Source: Planctomycetota bacterium
GTDB lineage: Bacteria; Planctomycetota; PUPC01; JACPCR01
Direction of reading: 5' to 3'
Assembly: GCA_027625095.1 (NCBI GenBank)
Contig: JAQBXN010000072.1
Span: 1 to 41,550, forward strand
Length of the DNA stretch: 41,550 nucleotides
Translations under genes and position numbers: made by a program
Notes under the pieces: model-generated
The model's database searches: none
Told to the model about the DNA's origin: nothing
Seen by the model: the letters and a program-made list of their open reading frames with translations, nothing else
Shown here: positions 33,528 through 41,550 of the stretch, one piece after another
Position numbering within the stretch: position 1 is the first letter of the stretch
Layout: the number at the start of each line of letters is the position of its first letter

Positions 33528-35213
33528 ATGAGCGACGAACCAAATAAAATCATCTACTCCATGGTCGGAGTAAGCAAGAGTTATGACAAGAAAAAAGTCT
33601 TACGGGACATTACCCTCGGCTATTTCTATGGCGCAAAAATCGGCGTGCTTGGGCTGAACGGCACTGGCAAAAGCACGCTACTTCGCATCATGGCGGGCAT
33701 CGAAACCAATTTCGATGGGGAAATTCATCCCACGCCCGGATACACCGTCGGCTTTCTGGAGCAGGAACCGCATCTGGACGAGACCAAGACTGTTCTGGAA
33801 TGCGTGCAGGAAGGCGTTCAGAAAACCGTGAATCTGATGAAGGAATACGACGAGATTAATGCCCGCTTTGGCGAAGAGATGTCGGACGACGAAATGAATG
33901 ACCTTATCGATCGCCAGGCAAAAGTGCAGGGGAAAATCGAGGAACTTGATGCGTGGGACCTCGACAGTCGCCTTGAGATGGCAATGGATGCGCTCCGGTG
34001 CCCCCCTCCTGATACGCCGGTCAAGATTCTTTCGGGAGGAGAACGCAGGCGGGTTGCGCTCTGTCGGATTCTCCTGAAAAAACCAGACATTCTTCTGCTC
34101 GACGAGCCGACCAACCATTTGGATGCCGAAACCATTGGTTGGCTCGAGCATCACTTGCAACGGTACGAAGGCACCATCATCGCCATCACTCACGACAGGT
34201 ATTTCCTGGACAATGTCGCCGGTTGGATTCTTGAACTTGACCGCGGCCACGGTATTCCGTGGAAGGGAAATTACTCCTCATGGCTGGAGCAGAAACATAA
34301 ACGACTCCAGAACGAGGCAAAGGCTGAAGACCAGAGAGCCAAAGCCCTCCAGCGCGAACTCGACTGGATCCGGCAGAACCCCAAGGGACGCCAGACCAAA
34401 GCCAAAGCTCGCCTCAGTGCTTACGAATCCTTGCTGGGCCAGGAAAACGAAAAGCGCTCAGAGGAAATGCAAATATTCATTCCGCCCGGCCCAAGACTCG
34501 GCACCTCAGCCATTGAATTCAAGGGCGTCAGCAAGGCGTTTGGCGACACACTGCTCTTCGAAGACCTCACCTTCGACGTGCCCCCAGGCGGCATTATCGG
34601 GGTCATTGGCCCGAACGGCGCCGGCAAAACGACCATGTTTCGGATGATCACCAATCAGGAAGAACCAGACTCTGGAACAATCTCAATCGGCGAGACCGTA
34701 AAGCTCGGCTACGTAGATCAGAGCCGCGATTCTCTGGCCGCGAATAAGACAATCTGGGAAGAAATTTCGGGCGGTGAAGAAAAAATCAAGCTAGGCCACC
34801 GGGAAGTAAATTCCCGTGCTTATACCGGGCACTTCAATTTCTCCGGGCCTGATCAGCAGAAGCTGGTAGGGGACCTCTCTGGCGGTGAACGGAACCGCGT
34901 GCACCTCGCCAAGATCCTGAAAGAGGGTGCAAACGTTCTCCTGCTTGATGAGCCGACGAATGATTTGGACGTCTACACCATCCGCGCCCTCGAAGACGCA
35001 CTTCTGAGCTTCGGAGGCTGCGCCATCCTCATCAGCCACGACCGCTGGTTTCTGGATCGTGTCGCCACGCACATCCTGGCATTCGAAGGGGACAGTCAGG
35101 CCTTGTTCTTTGTCGGCAACTACGCCGCATATGAGGAAAATCGCAAAAAACGCCTCGGAATCGAAGGCGACCAGCCACACCGAATCAAGTATCGGAAGTT
35201 AACAAGGGCATAG
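33528..35213 (+). CDS. ettA: Energy-dependent translational throttle protein EttA (ABC-F)
   Basis: 561 residues, close to the 555 of E. coli EttA. It gates ribosome entry into the elongation cycle according to the ATP/ADP ratio by binding the E site. Two ATPase domains are complete: Walker A LGLNGTGKST (41-50) and GPNGAGKTT, signatures LSGGERRRVAL and LSGGERNRVHLAKIL, and Walker B LLLDEPTNHLD and LLLDEPTNDLD. The arm (VNLMKEYDEINARFGEEMSDDEMNDLIDRQAKVQGKIEELD) and the P-site tRNA-interaction linker (ELDWIRQNPKGRQTKAKARLSAYESL) are both present. No membrane segments. ATG 33528-33530. Confidence 0.96.
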   Translation: MSDEPNKIIYSMVGVSKSYDKKKVLRDITLGYFYGAKIGVLGLNGTGKSTLLRIMAGIETNFDGEIHPTPGYTVGFLEQEPHLDETKTVLECVQEGVQKTVNLMKEYDEINARFGEEMSDDEMNDLIDRQAKVQGKIEELDAWDLDSRLEMAMDALRCPPPDTPVKILSGGERRRVALCRILLKKPDILLLDEPTNHLDAETIGWLEHHLQRYEGTIIAITHDRYFLDNVAGWILELDRGHGIPWKGNYSSWLEQKHKRLQNEAKAEDQRAKALQRELDWIRQNPKGRQTKAKARLSAYESLLGQENEKRSEEMQIFIPPGPRLGTSAIEFKGVSKAFGDTLLFEDLTFDVPPGGIIGVIGPNGAGKTTMFRMITNQEEPDSGTISIGETVKLGYVDQSRDSLAANKTIWEEISGGEEKIKLGHREVNSRAYTGHFNFSGPDQQKLVGDLSGGERNRVHLAKILKEGANVLLLDEPTNDLDVYTIRALEDALLSFGGCAILISHDRWFLDRVATHILAFEGDSQALFFVGNYAAYEENRKKRLGIEGDQPHRIKYRKLTRA

Positions 35214-35573
35214 GCGAGCGGCCAATCCTCGTAGCCACGAACTGCCAGCTTGCACGCTCAGATCCAGCAAGTTGCAGCCACCACCTTGTGGCTACTTCTA
35301 CGTCGCTAGATTTTGCGCCAGCAGGGGTGGGTTCAACCACTTTTTCCGTCGCTGCGGGCCAGAGGGTGGAGTACTCGAGTGTTGGGATGCTGCCGAATGG
35401 TGTCCTCTCGCCGCAGTTGATTGCCCCCCACCACTCCCAGACGCCATCGCGAGTCGTATAACTCTCTTTAAAAATAGCTTTGAGAAAAATTAACACTGTA
35501 AAACTACGATAGTTGGACACACCGATTTGTGGAGTGAAGTGCATCAAGCCCCATCCCTCCCCAGGATTCTCCC
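35214..35573. other. 360-base intergenic stretch with dispersed repeat
   Basis: 35231-35253 carries the inverted copy of the gcaagctggcagtt-type repeat found at 10783-10805 (one mismatch). Next to it is a second small palindrome (gcagccaccaccttgtggctac). No gene, terminator or RNA gene is evident in the rest. Confidence 0.7.
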
Positions 35574-35969
35574 ATGCTCAGTGAAGTGCTCATGGTAAGA
35601 CAGGTCCCCGGTCAGCCATTCCGTCGATGGTTCACAGACATGAAACATGATCTTTATGTCTGGTTTGACGACCACCGTAAAGAAATTATCGGATTTCAAT
35701 ACTGTTATGACGTGCGAGGAAACGAGAAGGCGCTGACCTATCTGGTAAACAAGGGATGGAAGCACATGGAGGTGGACGACGGTGAAACTCGCAGGAGTAA
35801 GAAGGGAACTACGATTCTGGGCCCGGCGCACATGACCCCGATCATGGCAATGAATGCCACTTATGATGCTCGCCAACTCGCCGAGCAGTTTAGGGAAACT
35901 AGCGGCGATCTTGAGCCCGAAATCGCAGATTACATTTACGAGAAGATTCTGGCCTCAACTGAGGCGTAG
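35574..35969 (+). CDS. Conserved-looking hypothetical protein
   Basis: 131 residues from ATG 35574-35576; ATG 35592 (MVRQVPGQ) is an alternative. A beta-rich first half (FRRWFTDMKHDLYVWFDDHRKEIIGFQYCYD) leads to WKHMEVDDGETRRSKKGTTILGP and a helical C-terminus (ARQLAEQFRETSGDLEPEIADYIYEKIL). The segment W-F-D-D, G-F-Q-Y-C-Y-D and V-D-D-G-E looks like a known family of small bacterial proteins without assigned function, seen by memory only. No signal peptide or membrane segment. Confidence 0.7.
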   Translation: MLSEVLMVRQVPGQPFRRWFTDMKHDLYVWFDDHRKEIIGFQYCYDVRGNEKALTYLVNKGWKHMEVDDGETRRSKKGTTILGPAHMTPIMAMNATYDARQLAEQFRETSGDLEPEIADYIYEKILASTEA

Positions 35970-36503
35970 CAGGAGTGTAGCGACCGTACACAGGTACAGT
36001 TGAGTTACTTGTTTTCTTTGAAAGATTTTGGAGGGGTAAGCCTCATCAGGCCAAGCCAATGCCAATTTGCATTCTTCTTACTTCCCCATTCGTTGTTTCC
36101 TTGAATTCGTTGGAAGCACTTCTCTTCTCTTTGGTTGCGGCCTTACGGCTGCAGTATGTATTTGCCGCCCCCAAAAAGTACAGACGTGATTGGGTGGAGG
36201 CAAAGTGGTGCATCTGGACTTCGGAGTGACCTTCCCAACCAAGGACTCCGCAGGCGCAACGCCTTCGGTGTAAAGAAATATGTGGGCGAAGAGCAGGGCT
36301 TGCGCCAACATTCGGTTTCAGATTACTCTGGAGGCGTATAGGCAAGTACAGGTGACAAAATCAGCAATTAGCCTCGGAGCAGAACTCTGGGGCATACAAG
36401 ATTCTGGCAACAGTCAGCTGTCCGTCCTTTCTCACGGTTGGCTCGCCCCCGAAGCATAATGGTCGGGCCGTGATCTTTATCGGACGCTGAACATGCCTGC
36501 AAT
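35970..36503. other. 534-base stretch without a supported gene
   Basis: It contains several short palindromes with the cttcgg core (for example caacgccttcggtg near 36260) and ttgcggccttacggctgcag near 36134-36153, in the same style as the repeats at 3.5 kb. Open frames on both strands read through these palindromes and look spurious. Confidence 0.55.
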
Positions 36504-37187
36504 CTACGCTGAGGCCACCGCTCCAGCATCCTTCAAGACCTTCATCAGTTCTTCCGCCACTCCAGCCTCGAATGGATGCCCACTCTTGCCCACGAGACCA
36601 AGTATGAGCGAGCCGCCGTACATGTTGGCCACCGCGTTAACGTCCGCCCCGGACTCAATAAGAAGGCTGGCCAATTCAACTGCATTCGAAGGCACGACCT
36701 GACGATGGGTTTCAACGCCGTTCGAGCCGAGGTAATGCAGCAATGTTGCCGCGTGCCCGTAATCAGATTTCCGGCAGATCAATTCGGGATTTGATTTCAG
36801 TGCTTCGCGCAGAGCCACGATATCCCCACCCAGCAGGTCATCGACCTCTCGCTCAAATTCCTGGTTCGGTGGTTGACTCCCCTTCTTCTCGACCTCCGCC
36901 CAATCGGCAAATCCATATTCCCTTGCTATGGTTGCTCTCGCATCGGCCAGGGTGATCTTCGCAGCCATGATTCGGTCGGGCTTCCAACCGCGCATAGTCG
37001 GATGCCAACAGGTGATATGAGTCGCCACTGCAGCATTACCTCCGGCGTGTGCTTCGACAATTCGCTTCGCCTGGCGGTCGAGCTGATCGTGAATCGGCAG
37101 TGACCTGAAGCTGCTATCGAGAACATCTCTGTGCAGATCGATGACTTTTTGAATCACCTTCGCAATGAATACTCTTGGCTCTGGCAT
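36504..37187 (-). CDS. Ankyrin-repeat protein, probably short at its C-terminus
   Basis: 227 residues from ATG 37185-37187. The N-terminal half is helical and includes MAAKITLADARATIAREYGFADWAEVEKKG, a motif common at the front of a family of bacterial ankyrin proteins. Residues 115-220 contain ankyrin-like units: DDLLGGDIVALREALKSNPELI, GHAATLLHYLGSNGVETHRQ, NAVELASLLIESGADVNAVANMYGG, LGLVGKSGHPFEAGVAEELMKVLKDAGA. Related proteins usually continue with further repeats after this last helix; here the frame ends at once, so the C-terminal part may be lost. A protein-binding role is inferred. Confidence 0.75.
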   Translation of the reverse strand: MPEPRVFIAKVIQKVIDLHRDVLDSSFRSLPIHDQLDRQAKRIVEAHAGGNAAVATHITCWHPTMRGWKPDRIMAAKITLADARATIAREYGFADWAEVEKKGSQPPNQEFEREVDDLLGGDIVALREALKSNPELICRKSDYGHAATLLHYLGSNGVETHRQVVPSNAVELASLLIESGADVNAVANMYGGSLILGLVGKSGHPFEAGVAEELMKVLKDAGAVASA

Positions 37188-37247
37188 AAATAGCTCTTTT
37201 TCCTGTTATGGGACTGCGGGGTCGCTTAATCAGACAGAGGACTTGAA

Positions 37248-40200
37248 ATGCCGAAAGAAAATGAAAGCCGTCTTGAGGCCACGAACCCAAACAGTAGATT
37301 GCTCCTGAAATTAATTCCCCTCCGAGCACAGCCCTTGAAAACTCCAGTAATCATCGCCTGTCACTTTCTGATATTGAATCTCTGTGCAGAGACACAGTCC
37401 ACGGCATTTCTCAATCCTCACACTGTTGACGGTCGCGTACTTCTTGGCGAGTTGAATTGCGTTTCCTGCCACAGCGCGGGCGGGCAAGCACAAACATTCC
37501 CAATTAAAGATGCACCGCGGCTCACGGAGATCGGGGCCAGAGTGTCACCGCAATACCTTCTCAAGTTCCTGATGAACCCGCAGGAGTTGAAGCCCGGAAC
37601 TGCCATGCCGGATCTGCTGCACGGGCTGCCTCCCGAAAAGAAAATCGAAGTGGTGCAGGATCTTGTCCATTTCCTTGTCTCACTGGGCGGCCCGCTCGAT
37701 GGAGTGGATCAGGAATTCGTTGCTAAGCAAATAGATCTGGGTGAAAAGCTTTACCACACGGTGGGGTGCGTAGCTTGCCACCAACCCTTTCAGCCGGCTG
37801 CCGGTTTTCAGCCCAAAGGTACCGATATCGCCGAAGCGATGAAGAGCATGCCCAAGCTGGAACAACCGTCGATACCTTTAGGCGACCTTGCTTCCAAGAC
37901 CACCGTAAGTGGGCTGGCTTCCTTCCTTCAAGATCCGCTGGATACCCGGGAGGGCGGACGAATGCCGTCATTAAACCTGAATGCAGACGAGGCGGACGCC
38001 ATAGCTATATACCTGCTGCAGAAACAGAAACCCGAGAAACCCGTAACAGGGACCGGCCTGCTTTACCAGGTTTTTTCAGACAGCAAAAAGACAAAACTGA
38101 TTTCCAAGGGCAGAGCCAGTGCCATCTCTCTGGAAAATCTCGACCTTCCCAAGGACAGCACAGTGGAATTCAAGGGGCTTATCGAAGTCGAGGAGGGTGA
38201 ATATTCATTCTTCATGGGCGCCGACGGCCTTTACTCGTTGACGATTGATAATAAGAGCGTCATCAACGGCAATTTTAAGAAAGGCGGACAGCAAACTCTC
38301 GGGGAAAGAGTGACCTTCAAGAAGGGCCACCATCTCATCCTCGTCCAGGTATCCAGAGACAATGAATCGAAGCGGCTCGACCTCACATGGGAAGGGCCAG
38401 GCATCCTTGAGCCCGGCCCCATTCCTGCCGGGGCCCTCAGCCACACCAGCCGTCCCTGGAATCCCACAGCCTACACACCACTGCAGCCAGATGTGGAGCG
38501 CGTGGCACGTGGACAGGAACTATTTCGGACCATCGGCTGCGCATCGTGCCACAATACCGGTTCGCATCTGAAGCGTTCATACGTGGGGAAGGACCTCGTT
38601 GATCCCAGGCTCAAAGTGGAAAAATTCGCTACGAAGAATAATCGAAGTCCTGGTCACGAAGACGTCCAGCACGCCATCGACGGCAATACGAAAACCAAGT
38701 ATCTGAATTTCGGCAAGGAAGGATCCGGCCTGGTGATTCATCTTGCCAAATCACCTGTGGTGATATCAGGCATCAAGTTTACATCGGCGAATGATTCTCC
38801 AGAGCGCGACCCCATTCGGTATCGATTGGAAGGCTCCAACGACGGCAAACTTTTTGACCTGATCGACGAAAGTGACATCCCCGACTTCACCGGCCGACAC
38901 CAATCGCATTCTTTAAGCTTTGCAAATGATTCCGCCTTCAAGACCTATCGCATTACATTCGTAAAAATAAGGGATGCACAGAAGGCGGAGTGCGTCCAAA
39001 TCGCTGAAGTGCGTCTGTTCGGTTCTCAAAAAAAACTCGAAGGACTGAAAAGCGACTTCAATGCCAGGCCACTTATCGATCTGACGAGCGAGGCCGCAGG
39101 TGGTTGCCTCGACAGTGCCGTTGATGCCGGGCGCCCCAAGTTTGCCCTGAGCAAACTTCAACTCGATGCGCTGAAACTGACGATTACCAGCCTAAAAGAC
39201 CTGAACGCCCCATCCCCCGCAGAACGCATGGCTCATCACCTGAGTACCTTCAATTGTTACGCATGCCACGATCGCGATGGCAAAGGCGGGCCTGAGGAAG
39301 GTCGCAGACTTTATTTCACGACACCGATTCCGGTCGACCTCGGAGATGAAGGACGTATGCCGCCCTCTCTCGATCTGGTTGGCGCCAAGCTTACCGAAAC
39401 AGGACTCGGTCAGGTCCTGTTTTCCGGGCATGTAAATCGTCCTTATATGTCGACGCGGATGCCGCAGTTCGGTCGTCCGAACTTGAAGCAACTTCCCGAC
39501 CTCCTCGCCAAGGCTGATGCAGGTAAATTACCGGGCCATAATCCAGTCAGTTCGGGAGGCAGAACCGTCAGCGAGGGCCGCAAACTCGTGGGCAACAAAG
39601 CATACGGCTGCATCAATTGTCATAGCTGGGGAAGCAACAAATCTCTTGGAACGCCCGGGCCAAATCTCACGGAGGTCACCCGCCGTATCAGTCCGGACTG
39701 GTTCAGGGCCTGGCTGACTAATCCGTATGAAATGCGGCAGGGAACACGCATGCCGAATTTTTTCCCAGAAGGCAAGGGTGCGTTGACGGAGGTACTGAAC
39801 GGCGATGCCACCAGGCAGATCGACGCCATTTGGGCTTACCTGTCACGGGGCGAATCCGCCACGCCGCCGGAAGGCATGAAGCCCGGCGATCCGTATGTTT
39901 TGATTCCCGAAGAAGACCCCGTCCTGTTCCGCGCATTTGTCAGCGGCATCGGCGCGCAGGCAATTACCATCGGCTTTCCTAGCGGTGTCCACACGGCTTT
40001 CGATGCTCTCAGGTGCCAACTGGCGATGGCATGGACAGGGACCTTCATTTCAGCCCAATCTTCATGGACCGGTCGCGGCGGGCGTTACACGGGCATCGAT
40101 TCATCGGACAAGATTTCGATGCCAACCGGACCGGCCATGGCGCTACTTGAAGCATCCGACGCCCCGTGGCCGCAATACGATGCAAAAGAATGGCATTTTG

Positions 40201-40550
40201 CAGGGTATCGCTACGACAAAGCACGAAATCCCATATTGAGGTATCAATTCAAAGGCATCCATGTCGAAGAGATGCTGTCATCGCAATTTGATGAACGCGC
40301 CAGCCTCAAACGAACACTTCAACTTTCCTCCGATAAGGAAGTGAAAAATCTCATGTTCCGAACTGGTTCAGGCAAAGAAATAAAGAAGGAGAACGAAGTT
40401 CATGTCGTGGATGGAAAACTTCGTTTTTCGCTCGGGAGTGACGCTGTTGTGAGGAAGACGGCAGAAGGCCAGGAATTGATTGTGCCGGTTACATTTGAGG
40501 CGAAAGATGGGGTTTACGTCGCCAACCTTGAATTCGTGCTGGAATGGTAG
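37248..40550 (+). CDS. Five-haem cytochrome c with PA14 and discoidin domains
   Basis: 1100 residues from ATG 37248-37250, with GAGG six bases upstream. A membrane-like segment (KTPVIIACHFLILNLCAETQ) should export it. Five CxxCH haem sites are present: CVSCH (71), CVACH (174), CASCH (431), CYACH (670) and CINCH (788), with likely axial Met in GTAMPD, GRMPS, TRMPQ and GTRMPNFF. A PA14-like domain (268-395; YQVFSD ... GLIEVEEGEYSFFMGADGLYSLTIDNK) and a discoidin domain (about 455-592; AIDGNTKTKYLNFG ... YRITFVKIRDAQKAECVQIAEVRLFG) sit between haem 2 and haem 4. The C-terminal 220 residues are beta-rich. Such planctomycete-type cytochromes are thought to feed electrons from carbohydrate oxidation to the respiratory chain; the exact partner is unknown. 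Confidence 0.92.
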   Translation: MPKENESRLEATNPNSRLLLKLIPLRAQPLKTPVIIACHFLILNLCAETQSTAFLNPHTVDGRVLLGELNCVSCHSAGGQAQTFPIKDAPRLTEIGARVSPQYLLKFLMNPQELKPGTAMPDLLHGLPPEKKIEVVQDLVHFLVSLGGPLDGVDQEFVAKQIDLGEKLYHTVGCVACHQPFQPAAGFQPKGTDIAEAMKSMPKLEQPSIPLGDLASKTTVSGLASFLQDPLDTREGGRMPSLNLNADEADAIAIYLLQKQKPEKPVTGTGLLYQVFSDSKKTKLISKGRASAISLENLDLPKDSTVEFKGLIEVEEGEYSFFMGADGLYSLTIDNKSVINGNFKKGGQQTLGERVTFKKGHHLILVQVSRDNESKRLDLTWEGPGILEPGPIPAGALSHTSRPWNPTAYTPLQPDVERVARGQELFRTIGCASCHNTGSHLKRSYVGKDLVDPRLKVEKFATKNNRSPGHEDVQHAIDGNTKTKYLNFGKEGSGLVIHLAKSPVVISGIKFTSANDSPERDPIRYRLEGSNDGKLFDLIDESDIPDFTGRHQSHSLSFANDSAFKTYRITFVKIRDAQKAECVQIAEVRLFGSQKKLEGLKSDFNARPLIDLTSEAAGGCLDSAVDAGRPKFALSKLQLDALKLTITSLKDLNAPSPAERMAHHLSTFNCYACHDRDGKGGPEEGRRLYFTTPIPVDLGDEGRMPPSLDLVGAKLTETGLGQVLFSGHVNRPYMSTRMPQFGRPNLKQLPDLLAKADAGKLPGHNPVSSGGRTVSEGRKLVGNKAYGCINCHSWGSNKSLGTPGPNLTEVTRRISPDWFRAWLTNPYEMRQGTRMPNFFPEGKGALTEVLNGDATRQIDAIWAYLSRGESATPPEGMKPGDPYVLIPEEDPVLFRAFVSGIGAQAITIGFPSGVHTAFDALRCQLAMAWTGTFISAQSSWTGRGGRYTGIDSSDKISMPTGPAMALLEASDAPWPQYDAKEWHFAGYRYDKARNPILRYQFKGIHVEEMLSSQFDERASLKRTLQLSSDKEVKNLMFRTGSGKEIKKENEVHVVDGKLRFSLGSDAVVRKTAEGQELIVPVTFEAKDGVYVANLEFVLEW

Positions 40551-40600
40551 GCCCCACCGCCCCAATTCGTTCCCACCAGGGCCATCGTGGCCACTGACCT

Positions 40601-41044
40601 TCAGTCCAATCTTGCACCAGGCAATGCCGCCAGTCGTTCGCGGTAAGAGGCGGGTTTTCCCATGCCGAGATACTGGCGTGCGGCGGCGGCGAAGCCTGAT
40701 TTATGCTCGTTGCACAGAAATTCGGGAAGAACGTCGAAGAGATGGCCACAGCCACAATCGTGCAGGATTTCCTTGAGTTCCTGGTCCTCGCCAAGGTCTG
40801 ATTCCAGAAACGTGGAAAGGCAATCCCATTTGAGATGGGTGCGTTCTCTTCCGTTCAAATGCAGTTTTTTTGTAGAGGCTCTCTCCCTCCGTACCCAGCC
40901 CGACCTGTCCCGCGGTCCATTTGATTCGGTGGAGATATGGGCCCACTGGAAGGACGCACGGCATTCTTCGACCAATTGACGTTTTCTTTCCGCAGGCGGC
41001 GGGGCTTTCCGTTTCCGGGTATTCCTGATTTTTGACTTGGGCAT
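40601..41044 (-). CDS. Hypothetical protein
   Basis: 147 residues from ATG 41042-41044 (MPKSKIRNTRKRKAPPPAERK). The frame stays open further upstream (ATG 41122 and beyond), but that part has the look of non-coding sequence. A basic N-terminus leads to a more ordered C-terminal half containing LKWDCLSTFLESDLGEDQELKEILHDCGCGHLFDVLPEFLCNEHKSGFAAAARQYLGMGKPASYRERLAALPG. The CGCGH and CNEH pairs could bind a metal. No known family is recognised. The start choice is uncertain. Confidence 0.55.
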   Translation of the reverse strand: MPKSKIRNTRKRKAPPPAERKRQLVEECRASFQWAHISTESNGPRDRSGWVRRERASTKKLHLNGRERTHLKWDCLSTFLESDLGEDQELKEILHDCGCGHLFDVLPEFLCNEHKSGFAAAARQYLGMGKPASYRERLAALPGARLD

Positions 41045-41290
41045 GGCTGCAAGGCCAGATGATGACAGTTTGGATAAGGAATCGCACAACGAATCACAGG
41101 ATTCAAGCAGCCTAATTGTCATTCTTGCGGCCTGGCGCGGGACTGGAGGATTTTCGATGAACGCAAACTGACTTAGAGGACCGGCTGGCAATTTCTTACC
41201 CACACTCCGCAATGATCGGCCCTTCCATTCCCGGCGTGAAGAGCCCGCGAATCGCCCATGGCTCGCCGTTCTAATTCCAGTGCTTAAATC
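41045..41290. other. Spacer between the hypothetical gene and the repeat array
   Basis: Open frames on the minus strand continue through part of it without clear coding character. No RNA gene or terminator was seen. Confidence 0.5.
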
Positions 41291-41550
41291 TGGAGGGCGG
41301 AGCTACGATGCGGAGTCGTAGCTCTGGCCTCGAGGCCGGAGTGCTTTGCCGCTTACGAGCCCTTCGGCTCGTAAACCGCCGCCCTGGAGGGCAGCGCTAC
41401 GATGCGGAGTCGTAGCTCTGGCCTCCAGGCCGGAGTGCTTTTTCCTGCGAGCCTAAGGCTCGTAAACCGCCGCCCTGGAGAGCAGCGCTACAATTCGGAG
41501 TCGTAGCTCTGGCCTCCAGGCCGGAGTGCTTTGCCTCTTACGAGCCGAAG
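41291..41550. repeat. Tandem array of palindromic repeats at the right edge
   Basis: Units begin near 41291, 41385 and 41476, so the period is about 91-94 bases; the third runs off the end. Each unit contains gctacgatgcggagtcgtagctc (a hairpin with a tgcggag loop), ggcctccaggccgg (palindrome; ggcctcgaggcc in unit 1) and, in the first two, a cgagccyttcggctcg-like hairpin. Unit 2 has gcgagcctaaggctcg and unit 1 cgagcccttcggctcg, so loop bases change while the stems stay paired. Confidence 0.9.

Noticed and set aside
36046..36345. A 99-codon open frame on the minus strand
   Set aside because: It runs through palindromic repeats with the cttcgg core and shows no domain or start signal.
41291..41550. 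CRISPR or integron array
   Set aside because: The whole unit repeats, with no variable spacer, and no recombinase or gene cassette is seen.
1..41550. tRNA, rRNA, transposase, phage or toxin-antitoxin genes
   Set aside because: Both strands were read for cloverleaf arms, rRNA-like segments and these protein families; nothing convincing was found, although a small RNA without obvious structure could be missed.

Overview
The window most likely comes from a heterotrophic bacterium of the Planctomycetota/Verrucomicrobiota/Lentisphaerota group or a neighbouring lineage. This rests on gene content only: a planctomycete-type multi-haem cytochrome with PA14 and discoidin modules, a DUF1501 remnant, PQQ-like propeller proteins, formylglycine-generating-enzyme-fold proteins, floA, and many palindromic intergenic repeats. 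No rRNA, tRNA, CRISPR array, phage gene or transposase was seen, so the exact lineage cannot be fixed.

Left part (1-14 kb, all minus strand). A broken sensor-kinase gene with an ethylene-receptor-like membrane domain sits at the left edge. Next is a two-gene unit: a 2267-residue secreted multidomain protein, followed by a secreted DUF2341/PQQ-propeller protein. The stop of the first overlaps an ATG (ATGA), but about 0.5 kb of palindromic repeats lies in frame between that ATG and the signal peptide of the second gene. Then come a 5'-truncated DUF1501 remnant and a three-gene row: floA (flotillin-like), a proline-rich single-span membrane protein, and a HEAT-repeat protein.

Middle part (14-22.3 kb, plus strand). 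A GH43 glycosidase, an acetamidase/formamidase, a small DUF5678-like protein, an alpha/alpha-toroid lyase-like protein and a large exported beta-helix-like protein run in one direction and look like a polysaccharide or glycoside utilisation locus. A small secreted protein with a strong intrinsic terminator closes the run.

The most unusual gene is at 22279-22827 (minus). It encodes a 182-residue protein with three copies of TTxxxxEE (TTLAAGEE, TTLAVGEE, TTQAVGEE), the core motif of plesiocin-type graspetides (omega-ester-linked RiPPs made by ATP-grasp ligases). No ATP-grasp gene lies in the window, and the proline-rich tail after the cores is atypical. It is therefore a candidate orphan or remotely modified precursor.

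Right part (23-41.5 kb). This holds mixed metabolic and housekeeping genes: a zinc-ribbon membrane protein, a Tat-exported xylose-isomerase-like lipoprotein, an AI-2E-family permease, a PduO-type cobalamin adenosyltransferase divergent from a thioredoxin-like 2Fe-2S ferredoxin, a membrane-anchored FGE-fold protein lacking the catalytic cysteines, a D-threonine aldolase/D-serine dehydratase-type PLP enzyme, a DprA-like protein overlapping an orphan DUF2063 (BufC/HvfC-like) gene, a VOC protein, ettA, an ankyrin protein, a five-haem cytochrome, and two unknown proteins. The right edge is a tandem array of palindromic repeats.
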